Assembly (NCBI GenBank): GCA_029204225.1
Contig: CM055096.1
Location: 66,812,370 to 66,876,369 of the forward strand
Direction of reading: 5' to 3'
DNA from: Diphasiastrum complanatum
Taxonomy: Eukaryota; Streptophyta; Lycopodiopsida; Lycopodiales; Lycopodiaceae
DNA length: 64,000 nt
Shown piece after piece: positions 1 to 11,200 of the stretch (positions within the stretch are counted from its first letter, which is position 1; the number at the start of each line of letters is the position of its first letter). The position numbers and the translations under genes were made by a program. A model generated the notes under the pieces. It was not told the DNA's origin. It was given only the letters and a program-made list of their open reading frames with translations, and ran no database searches.

Positions 1-235
1 CTCCTCCAGTTGCTCCTCCAGTGGCAGCACCCACTCCACATCCTCCTCCTTTGGCAGCACCCACTCCACTGACTCCCCCTTTGGCAGCACCCAGGATGTA
101 CCAGTACCGGCCACCGCAGCGCCACTTTCAGTACATATCGCCGTTGTACTTGCCTCCTTCACAACTAGTCCCTCCACCACCAGCAGCCCCACGGGCACAC
201 ACTCCAGGAGCTCATCATCCTTGTCCAGCCTTAAA
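1..235 (+). other. Proline/alanine-rich open segment, partial, unrecognised
   Basis: The plus strand is open here and reads as imperfect repeats of LAAPTP-type units followed by tyrosine- and proline-rich sequence, then runs into a poly-A stretch and GC-rich repeat. The repeats are visible at the DNA level as a recurring 'ggcagcacccactccac' unit. It could be the end of a proline-rich (extensin-like) coding exon cut by the window edge, or only low-complexity repeat DNA. I do not recognise a family. Confidence 0.25.
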
Positions 236-314
236 AAAAAAAGGGCGCGTCCAACCCCGAGTCCGGGGCCGGGCGTCGGACGCGGACGCGGGCACTTTGG
301 CCCGGACCCTCATG

Positions 315-361
<47 letters not shown>

Positions 362-440
362 CTAGGGACCCCCGGACGCGGACGCGCGTCCGGGGACACG
401 TCCTAAGAGGACGCGCCAGGGGCACGTCTGGGGGGGACGC
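236..440. repeat. GC-rich block with repeated GGACGCGGACGCG around an AT microsatellite
   Basis: Two GC-rich arms, about 236-310 and 362-440, both contain the string GGACGCGGACGCG. They are rich in CG dinucleotides, in contrast with the AT-rich surroundings. Outer edges are short A runs (left at 231-240, right at 441-450). The layout resembles a small non-autonomous repeat whose centre has expanded into (AT)n, but I see no clean terminal inverted repeats or target duplication. Confidence 0.4.
319..359. repeat. (AT)n microsatellite
   Basis: About 20 uninterrupted AT units, seen directly. Confidence 0.95.
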
Positions 441-2248
441 AAAAAAAAAATAATTAAATTTTTTTGTGTATTTTTTGTTTTTTTTTTAAATCACCGAAAA
501 AACCAAGTAACATCCCTGCTGATGTATCTTCTTCTTTGCTTCGTTGTGCTTGAGAACTTGATAGTCCTTGATGTCGTGGTTGGTTCTCTTCAACTAAATA
601 ATAATTGACGAAATAGCTTAAACAAACAAGATGCTAGGAAAAAAATGACGAGAAATGCAGTTCAGAAAAAAAAAATTATTGAATTCATTGGTTTCACTTG
701 TTTTGTTCGCAAAAAGATTTATGGTATTTTATGATAATCCATGTTGAATTGATGAATTTTCAATGTTACCTTCCAAGCTTCTTAATACCAACAAATCCTC
801 CTCTTCCTGTTTCACAATTTTTGTTCATGATCCACCTTCCTTAATGCAATCTATATGCAATGTTCTCTCTCCGAAACATGGCAGCCTCTCCAAGGTGGCT
901 CTGGTACAACTTATTACAGTCAGTTCTTCAAGCTCGTCTGTCCAACTAACTTGTGAGGAGAACGAATGTCCCTCCCAACCTTAGACCCCTATTTCAAGGC
1001 ACAACCTTCCACCCCGATATTTAATCACCTAGTTCAATCAAGGTTGATTAGGTAGGCCTTGACCAACTTTTCTTCTTCAGGTCTCTGCCCTTTCCGGACC
1101 TAATGTGGACCCAATAACTATCACCAGACACGGCATAATGACCAACTTGTTCATCTCAGCAACTACCAGCTACCTTCTCATCATGTCTTGGCTAGGCCCA
1201 TGACAGTATTTCTCCATCCTGTCTGTAGCAGCTTGTCAGACAGTCTCCCCAGGTCGCTACTTGTGACACACCTGACCCCTACGTAGCAATGGTTAGCGGC
1301 CACCACTAACACTTATGATCATTGACCTTCTAATAACCACCTAGTCTGCGGTCATGTTAGCTCCATATGTACTTTCTAACAGTACACATTTACCATCTCA
1401 TTTAATGTATATAGTTTTTTTTTTTTTAATTTCTGCTCAAAGAAACAAAAACATTAAGAATAGCAAAGAAAACACCATGTTTCATATAGATCCTAAAGCG
1501 GTATTGACAGAGGGCATTCCATATATCTTGCAACAAATAACCTTTCTGGATTCGGTGTTAGAAAATATATGTGCATTGTGTGCATATATGCACACACATC
1601 ATATACTCTTTGTTTTGCACAGATAAGCATCATCATAGAATTATTATCCATAACTATTTAAAAATGGGATGAGACATAATAGAATAGTATACACATAAAG
1701 ACAAATTTTTACGAATTTACATATGCTAAAATGTCATTCTGATGCGACTTTTTGAAATCGCATGCACTGATGGCTGTTAAGTACACCAAGCTGCGTCTTT
1801 TTGTACGTACAACCAAGATTCCCAGCTCAAATTCTTCGAGGGGCTATGAAAGTTCTCATTTTTTAATGTGAATTTTTATTCAGTGTGAAAGGACTGACTT
1901 ACGTTGGAATGTGAGTCCAATCAAAAACAGAAAGAGACTAAATCTCATTATCTACTCAAATAGCCTATGCTAAGAGAATGCTTCTTGGTTTCCAAGGGAA
2001 GGCTCGAACCTGGGACCAAAGAAACTTTGGATGCCAAGCTAACCAGCCAAGCTAAGAGAATGGCATAGGAATGTTAGAAAGGATAAGGTTAGGAAAGTAA
2101 AGTGCTACAGTCCAAAAAATTAAGGAAAAGTCTTATGCACATGCTTATAAACAAAGCTCTAAAGGCTCTATCCTACCATCATCTCTGAGGATATTGGGGG
2201 GAAAAAAAGCCAAGCTTTGCAAACGAGCACTGAGGCTTGTAAATGCAC
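441..2248. other. Left flank of UPF3 exon 5 (intron 5), no exon recognised
   Basis: No coding exon is recognised here. On the minus strand this is the intron that follows UPF3 exon 5; the remaining UPF3 exons are not visible and probably lie left of the window. About 970-1380 contains a CT-rich stretch with words such as 'cagcttgtcag' and 'acttgtgacac'. These recur at 9830-10240, so it looks like a diverged copy of the same repeat family. A tRNA-like segment sits at 1985-2070. Confidence 0.5.
1985..2070 (-). repeat. tRNA-related SINE-like segment
   Basis: Read on the minus strand, the segment has a near-consensus RNA polymerase III B box (GGTTCGAGCC). About 35 nt upstream is a degenerate A-box-like TGGCTGGTTAGC, in the order and spacing of a tRNA-derived SINE head. 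It does not fold obviously into an intact tRNA, so I call it tRNA-related repeat, not a tRNA gene. Confidence 0.4.
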
Positions 2249-5200
2249 CTGAGGAGCTGCTTTGGCAGCCCGTTTGTGCCTCACATACTCCATCAAGGGT
2301 GTGATTATCACAGACTCCCTAACTCCTCCTGAAGCTGCCATTCATATATTACAAGTAGCTAGAGTTAAAGCATGCCTGACTGTCTCTGCCCTTAAGCATG
2401 CTATTTCTGATTCAAATCTCTTACTAGGATAGATGACAAGGATTGACAGCACCCTATAAAATCACCATACTGCACATACGACCATAATGCAAATCATATC
2501 TACCCAAGATTGCAGCTTTTTCTGCTTCTCTTCTTTCTAACTGCACTTCTGCACTTGGAAGATACTCAATTGGTTTAGCCGACATCCCCAAAAACTCCAC
2601 ATATTCTGGATCTGTCATAACGATCAAAAATTCTGTAGCATTCAGAACATAAAATGTAAACCATAATTACAAGTTCTTCAACGAACTGTGACCTGATCCA
2701 GAAGATTTCTTGCATTTCACTTTTGGGCATACAAAGTTGAAATTGTGATTGCGAAAGAAAGTATGTCAAATACTCATGCCTTTGAAAATGGTTCCTTCCC
2801 GAATATCCTTCTTCAAAGAAAGTGATGGGGGCCGCTGATGAGGAGCATACTCGACCATAGCTTTGCATTGTGCTCCTGAAGAAGCATAACAAGGGAAAAA
2901 GATATGAGCAACCTCTCACAAAAGCAAGAGGAGTCTGAAGAGATCTAAATTGATCAAAACAAACAACACTAAGGCCTGAAAGAACTTGTCATGTGAGAAG
3001 TGTCAAGGAGGGGAAATACCTCTTTCACTGACAAAGACGTGGCCATCAAAATCTTCATAAAAATCAACCACATTTTCAGAATTTTGAAAGTTTATGTATG
3101 CTCTTGAATGTATCTGGCGTCGATGGCTGCAAAATATAATTATTTCAGGTTCAGCTTCATAGCCACCAATTTAAGAAAAACCAAAAGTCCCTACAGCAAA
3201 GTACCAGACCATCCAGCTCAGACAAAGTAATCTAGAAGAGCCAGCATTAAACTAGAACCCAAACAGTGTTCTTTTCAATTGTAATATAGAAAAAATCAGC
3301 AATGTTGTAGTAGTAGCCACACTATGAAGTATGAACTAATAGTAAAATCCTTCATCAAAACCCATAAAGGTACACCACAAAAATGTCAACATCAAGTAGA
3401 AACCAGATATGTGCACGCTAATACATACCTAGTAACTTCGATGGCAACGTAATTTAAGTCCAGGTCGGAGAATCAGACATAAAGAAGATGCCAACAAAAA
3501 AATATTCAAAATTAATGACTCATGTACTATGATCGATTTCGTAGGAAATGTCACTTACCATACTTTGCTACGTAAAACACTCTCAAACTAAAGGTCTTCC
3601 GTTATATCTCTTCAGCTGCTAAAGGGTTCTTTTTTTAAAACAAATGGTTGATGGCTTTATATGGTCTACTGACCTATCATTATTTCAAACCATAATCTTG
3701 AGAGATGCTGATTCTCCATGTGAGCAGTTGGCATACTACACCACCAAGCTCAAGCTACAGAAATGCAGTAGAATGGATATCCAAGACAGGTGAACCCTAA
3801 CTTCACTGCAAAAATGAGGACATGCAAGAGAAAAAGAGTTTGAAGGGAGTACAGGGGAAAAAAAAAATGTATTTTGCAGACTGAAAACAAGGTGTTCAAG
3901 CAAGAACTTGAGTCACTCGACACTTTCACGCAGCTGTGTCATCCACCACATTAACACAAGTACTTGTACAGATTGCTGCTGTGACACTTTAGAGTTGACA
4001 CTTCAGTCTCAATGTGAAAGTAACTGTTGAGAGTCTGAAGTATTACAAGTACTTATGTTAATGTGGTGGATGACACGGTTGCTTGTGAAATAACTGTAGA
4101 GAATCTGAAGTATTGTGTTGGGAAATGGCTGCTAGTAATGTGGATGTGAGAGACTGCAGAAAATCTCGAGATTTTACATTGAACAAAAATATGTGAGGTC
4201 AAGGATTGCCTACAGGAATGTGTGATATTATTACAAACTCCAAAACCGAAAATTGCTAGTTGCCGATCAACACAAGAAACCAAATGCTCATGATCCACCC
4301 GGCCGTAGGATCCACCCTCTGTGCCCTGGGCCTAAGACTTGATAACAACAGGATACAACCTCCAACCCTAACGACATCCCATACCATCATCAGCACCTTC
4401 CACCTTCTCCTGCCCCTGGCTAGCTCCATCCTGGCCATGCACATGTGCATTGTCATCCACCAACTCCTAGGTAGACAAAATGTATGACTAAGAGCTACTC
4501 TTCCCTATCTAGAGTAACAAAGTAGGAGTCTCCATGCCAACCATATAGCCTAAATCCCCGACAAGTGGCGCACATGCGGCCCATGAGTCACTGGTCAAGT
4601 CAACAGGCCCCAGTCCAATGTCCAATTTCAAGTAGGTGGAGGACCCAAGAAATTCGGTCCTTAACATTCCCTCCCCCTTAAAAGACTTTTCTTCGAAGGA
4701 AGAAAATCTGGGAATCTCTGTCTAAGGTCTTCCTCCTTTTTCGAAGAGTCCTCATCGTCAGAACTACCTCTCCAACAAACCAAGTACTTAGTCACCTCCC
4801 AATTCATGAGCCCATGTTGAAGTACATCAACAATGGCATGTGGTTCCAAAGGTACAAAGGTTAACAAATCCTGCAACTGAACTCGCTCACCTACTTGAAT
4901 CAAACCATCCTTCCCACCAAGTAGTTCCTTTAAATGGCAAACATGGAAAACTGGGTGGACTCTGATTCCCTACAAAAGATTTAATTGATAGGCATTCCAA
5001 TTGAGTTTCTTTACAATACAAAAAGGCCCACAAATCAAGAGGACAACTTAGAACATTTCCCTATCCTCAATACTTTAGAGTCTTTTGGGATTCTAAGGTA
5101 GACCCAATCTCCTTTCACAAAGACCTGAGGTTGCCATTTTTTTTGGGCATAAAAGTGGGCTCTATCGTGAACGCTCTTTACACTATCACGAGCAACTAGC

Positions 5201-8200
5201 AGCATCTCTTGCATACCTTGCAAGGAATCTACCATTGCCTTAAACTTGAGACCTTTGAGGCCTACAAAGATAGGGGAACGATGTTGGAAACCATACATCA
5301 ACATGGATGGACTATATCTCGTCGCTGAGTGCTTTGCGCTGTTATATGCAACTCAAAAATTGAGAGGTACCTTTCCCCAATTTGACTGTCTCTTGGAAAC
5401 ATATGCATGAAGCATATCTTCCATAGACCAGTTTGTCCATTCAAACTAAACCATTCAATTCTGGATGATTTGATGACCCAAGACTCAATGTGCTATCTGA
5501 TTTCTCGAAGACCACTTGCTAAAATTTGCTAGTGAACCTTGAATCTCAATCACTAACAATGAACATTGAGCAAACCATACAACCTAAACAACTTTTCCAC
5601 GAAAAACTGAGCAAGTCTTGAAGCTTTGACAGACATCTTTGTTGGAATAAATTGTGCCATTTTGGTTAGCCTATCAACTACCACCCATATGGCATCATTT
5701 TGCTTCCCCATCCGAGGAAGTCCACAAAATCCACGAAAAAACTCACTTTCTTTTGGGACTTTCCAATGGGAGTAACCAGCCAATTGCCTTAAATATTTAG
5801 CTTTACTAACTTGGCATTTCCCACACTTGTGAACATATGCCTCCATCCATCTTTTCAGCTCTGGCCAATAAAAGTTCTTGTTAAATTAATCAAGCATTCT
5901 TTTGTGTGCTTGGGTGTTCCGCACATGGGCTGTCATGACATTCATGCAAGATTTGGGCCCATATTTCTTCATTTTCTAGCACACATACCTTTCCATCCCA
6001 AAAATGTAACCCATTATTTCGATACTCAATGTCATACTGAAATTCTTGAAGCAACTCTAACCACCTAGCTTTACAACCTAACATACTTTAGTTCTCGGTG
6101 ATCAATCACAATAGTAAAGCTAGATCCATATAAATAATGTCTCTAGATTTTAAGAGCATTTATCACAACAAAAGGTTCCTTATCGTAGGTGGAATACTGC
6201 TTTTGAGTAGGATAAAAATTTTTACTTTCAAATGTGACTAGTCCACCATCCGGGAATAGTACTGCCCCTACAACAAAGCTGCTTAGCATCCGTTTCAAGC
6301 ACATATGACTTGTTAGGATTGACTACAAGTAGTATCGAAGCTATAGACACACAAGGTTTTAGAGTTTTTTTAGTCCAACTTATCAAAGACTAAACTTACT
6401 GTGAAAGCTAGTTTTCTTCACCCCTTTGAGAAGATTCGTCAAGGGTAACGCAATTACCACATAATCCATGATGAATCAAGGGAAAAACCTAGTGAAGCCA
6501 AGAAAAGATTTGACTTCACGAATGGTTATGAAGATAGGCCAAGATATACTAGTCTTGTCTAAAAAAATTCACACTTGGATTCCTTGGCATATAGCTTTTC
6601 CACGTCAATCCAAACGGCAAGACTAGAAACTCATAATGGTTGTACCTCACTCCAAAATTGGAAACCACCAAGTGCCAGTCAACACAAGAGACCGAACACT
6701 CACGATCCACTCCGCCGTAGGATCCAATCCACCCTCCACGCCCTAGACCAAACTTGATAGCAAGCAAGACCCAATCTCCAACCCTAACAACGTCCCATAT
6801 CGCAATCAACACCTTCAACATTCTCTTGCCACTGGATAGCTCCATCATGGCTATGCACATGTGCACTACCATCCACCAACTCCTAGGTAGATAGAATGAA
6901 TAACTAAGAGCTCCCCTATACTGACAAGGTAGAAGCCTCCATCCTGGCTATGCACATGCGCACTACCATCCACCAACTCCTAGGTAGATAGAATGAATAA
7001 TTGAGAGCTCCCCTTCCCTATCTATACTAACAAGGTAGGAGCCTCCATGCCAAGCGCATAGCCAAGTCACTACTCAAGTCAATAAGCCCTAGTCCAACAT
7101 TTGGTTTCAAGGTGTGGGACCCAAGGGGTTGGGTCCCTAAAAAATATAGCAACTCCAATGTGCTTAAATGTGGTGGCAACTTTTGCTATGGGTGGTGTGT
7201 TGTCTATTGAATATTGCACGGGGCACAACTGTATCTTCTACAACATATCTTGGGTAGAGAATTGGCATTATTAAGCTTTGAAGATCGGCATCAAAATTCT
7301 AAGTTAGCAAGTAAAGCTATTGGGCGTAGATGGTCATAAAGAGTAAAGAAGCCTTTGATGATCAAAATCAATGTCAACTACTTTGGTTAGCAAATTCATC
7401 AGTAAAGTGTGCGAAAAAGGGGGGAGGGTTATAGTTTACGTAATAATCAAATTTATTTATATCAATCATCATTTTTTCATCAACTGAACTTTCGGATGTC
7501 AAGATAACTTCAATATTGTAGTGTACAAAAAAAATAATTTGTTAGCGCCCAATATGAATTATGTTAATTTTTAAGTCTAAGGTCCATGTTTGTGAATTAA
7601 GTGGGGCCCCAAGTCCTCATGCAGGCACTATTCTATTTAGAGTTGCCAGAGCCTCAAGGTGGTAGAGCTACTTAGTGAGCTCGAGTGGGTTGCAATGAAT
7701 GAGCGGTTCCATTTAGCACCTGTGTACATAATGTCCCATGATTATTTTGTCCAAAAAGGATTGGGAGCCTTCATGAGAAATGTATGCTCGAGTTGCTTGC
7801 AAGGAATGAGCGGTTCCATTTAGCACATGTGTACATAATGTCCCATAATTATTTTGTGAATCTTGTCCAAAGGGGGCATTCCACAAGGAAAAGGATTGGG
7901 AGCCTTCATGAGAAATCTTTGGGTTTTCTCTTGTGTGTGTGCCACTCAAAGTTTCTTGCTATGCTCTTTCATGTGGTAAAGTTAGTTTTGGAGATTCATT
8001 CTTGATATGGTTGTAGACATAAGTTAGTAACTAAAACCTTAAATGACGAGCCAATATCCATCAATCTAGATTACTAACTCATGAGGGTGGGGGATATTTC
8101 TAGTCATCCCCAAGCACCTCTCTAGACCCTCTGTGGCAACTAGTGATAGCTGATTTGTGGTAAAGCGATTAGGACATCACTGACCTACATGCTTCACTCA

Positions 8201-11200
8201 TTAATGAGTGTTAGGCAGATTTGTGTTTAGTGGGTCCTACCTCGTACATTTGATCTACATATTTACATCAGTTGCTGATGGCATTTAAAATTGGACATAC
8301 TCTACACCCCGGGGGGGGGGAGGATTTCATAGTAGGACAAGAACCCATATTCTAGCCAAAGCTTGGCCCAAAGTTCACTAAACATAGTGACCCTGATTCG
8401 AGGGCAAGCCCCAACATGTCCTCACATGCACTTATGGGGGATCGAACTTAGGAGGGCAAGCCCACAAGCCAAGCTCTTATCCACCACAATACAGATCCTT
8501 GGAGCTAAACTTACTTTCAACCATTGAAAGTCCTCTTGAGCTAATCTTATGCAGATTTGACTATTCGTTTGACTATTTGGTACGAGATTCAAGCTAGATC
8601 TTACCCTACTTATCTATTGCTTGGAGATGTATCAATGCCATGTCTAGGATAATACCCAATAGATAACAAAAATTTCAAAAAAAAGATACAACCTTTATCT
8701 TTATGGACTTAGCCAAACTACATAATATGGGATCCCTACTTGCACCAGTAGTGCCTGAAACCAATATGCTATTTTAAATTTTTCCTTACTTTCAGATATT
8801 GAACAGCAACCAGGTTACCCAAGTGTTTGTCGGATCCAGGAAGTTACCATGCTCGAGTACCTTCATCTAGCAAACAGGCCTAGTGCAAGGGGTGGACCCC
8901 TCTACTTGCTATGGGTCAAAGGGATGGACACTTCCAAGAAGACTTCAAATCGACACCACCAACAGCTTCAGCATACCATGCACGAAGACGGGCTGACTAG
9001 ACAGCATGAGGCTGGTATGCGAGCCTAGAGTCACAAAGAGGGCTTCAAGAGGACAAGTAACAATACGGGAGAAATGGCAATCGAGATTACAGATGGCACT
9101 AACCAAGGAGGAGTAATGTATTAAGCATATAGTAACTACAACTTATAAACTAATAGCACATGAGAATTAACTCATGAATGATATCTATGATTGATATACA
9201 AACCTTATTAAATACTTGATCATGGTACTTATAATAATAAGGTAGCATCATAAGAAATGACAACTTACAAGTCTAAGTTATATGATTAAAGCATAAGGTA
9301 TTAAAATATTGGCTCAAGGACCACGTGAAGCAATTACAACTTGACACATATGGTTTAAATGAAGCCCAAGGTCCCAAAACTCATTGAAGAGAAGGATGTG
9401 ACACATGGCAATTACAAGCAACTGACCAATATGCTATTTTCAATAGTTCTTAACACAATCTCTAGTCAGAGAAAAGCATATGCAACGGGCTACCTTCTTA
9501 CAAATATTTAATTTCCAAATTCAGTACACACAAGGAATTACGGTCCAAGATACTGATGATGGACCTTGAAGAACCAGGACAGGCAAACGCCCGCAATTCA
9601 ACACATTCCTTTCAAGGTGTCAAAGTCAAGCAGACTACATGAAAAACACCTTCCTTCAAAGTGTCGAAATAAAAACCACTTGAACCAGGTTTCTTCATGA
9701 AACCAAGACTCAAAAATGGTCTTTCCAAAAGCAAGATCTCTAGATATAGATTTATGTCACAAGCAAGTCTCTCCAAGCTCATGAATCCTAGAAGGCCAGT
9801 GTGTAGAATGATCCTCTCAACCATAGGCACCCCCTCTTTGAGTCCTACCTGCTATTCCTGCCAACTGGCCCATGGCATCCACCTGTGGGTGATTAATCCA
9901 CCGGGCATGCGTGACCCCTGTGACCTGTGAATACTGAGTGACTCATAGGGTACCACCCCCGTGCCCCGCCAAAGACCTGTGACCCGCTAGTTCACCCCGA
10001 CTACTTGCCGGCTAGCATCTCGTCATTGACGGCTAGGATCCCGACGGTCATAATTCACTGCATCTCTGACAGCTTGTCAGGCAGTTACACCGGGTCACTG
10101 CTTGTGACACATCGGTCCCAGCTCGGGACAGATGTCCACTCCGGTCACTGGCCTTTGACGACTGTCGACCGCAGGCCCTCAAGTAACCGGTCGTGTCGAG
10201 GTCATGTAAGAGCGAGACCGGGCTCTAACAATTTCCATCCATAAAGAAGATTAAGATTGAGTTGATCACTCTCGAAAATGATCTGAGAGGAGAATTAACT
10301 CATGAATGATATCTATGATTAAATATGTAAAACCTTATTAAATAGTTGACCATGGTACTGGCAAGGACCATGTTAAACGAACTACAACTTAATTCATATG
10401 GTTTGAATGAAGCCCAAGGTCCCAAAACTCATTGAAGAAAAGGATGTGACACATGGCAATTGCATGCATGGCCTCTCTCTCTTTCTACTTACATGGAGAA
10501 GGCTATTTAAGGGAGGAGGGCCGCTCAAAATGAGTAGGAGAAATCAAGTGCATAAGGAGAATTCATGTGAGTGTTGTCAAGGAAGCTTTGCTGCTAATGC
10601 AAAGTTTTAGAGAGAATTCATGCTAGAGAACTCATGGGGAATTCAAGTACACGACGCACGCTACCACAAGAGAAGGCTAATGATTCTATTGTGTGGAGAT
10701 CATCTTGCTTTGTAGCTGAGGTTGGGCGGCCATAGCTGCCGATCTTGTATCTGTGAAATCCTCATGAATAAACGTCCCAGAATTGGGGGGACTCTATGTT
10801 GTGTCTTTCCTTATCGATGTTTATTTTCAGCTTGCATGTCACTATATGATCTTGCATGTCACTATAAGACCTTGAGGCCTGCATGTTGAATCCTAAGTTT
10901 GCATGATAAGTTTTCTTTTGTATTTCAATCTATGGGAACTCTATTTCAAGTTGCATGTAACATGCATTGCCATTATTGCACTTCTAAAAGATTCTAGCTT
11001 TACTTACCCATTGTGTTAATCCATCAATTTCGACGAGCTTGCAGTTTCAGAGCAAGGAAAAATTGACAATAGCATATTGGTTTCAATGCCCAAAAGTAAA
11101 TGTAGGTCACGTTCGGAAATGTGTTGAGAAGAATATGTTTTTTTTTCTGATGTTGAAGTACAGGCTTAGCCCTAAACACTGAAGTGATGCTATCAATTGA

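Larger units (their letters stand above)
4230..7140 (-). mobile_element. Degenerate chromovirus (Ty3/gypsy with chromodomain), truncated
   Basis: On the minus strand, from high to low coordinates, there are broken pieces of a gypsy polyprotein. RT: YNHYEFLVLPFGLT near 6550-6660. RT/RNase H connection: TIREVKSFLGF and PLTNLLK near 6400-6540. RNase H end and integrase zinc region: about 5890-6090. Integrase: KCGKCQVSKAK then DAIWVVVDRLTKMAQFIPTK at 5553-5846. Integrase C-terminus: MLMYGF at 5035-5304. Chromodomain-like tail: YLVCWRGSSDDED then EEDLRQRFPDF at 4661-4903. Two related repeats, 4230-4666 and about 6655-7140, look like its LTRs. Gag, protease and the RT N-terminus are missing because the right LTR abuts RT. 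Many frameshifts and stops: an old dead copy. Confidence 0.85.
7141..9160. other. Intronic sequence without recognisable genes
   Basis: No conserved coding sequence is visible on either strand. It contains the duplication at 7696-7917, a G run near 8311-8320 and the tRNA-like segment at 8340-8500. Confidence 0.6.

Noticed and set aside
1985-2070. Functional tRNA gene
   Set aside because: B box is good, but no intact acceptor and anticodon stems could be formed by eye; better as SINE-like repeat.
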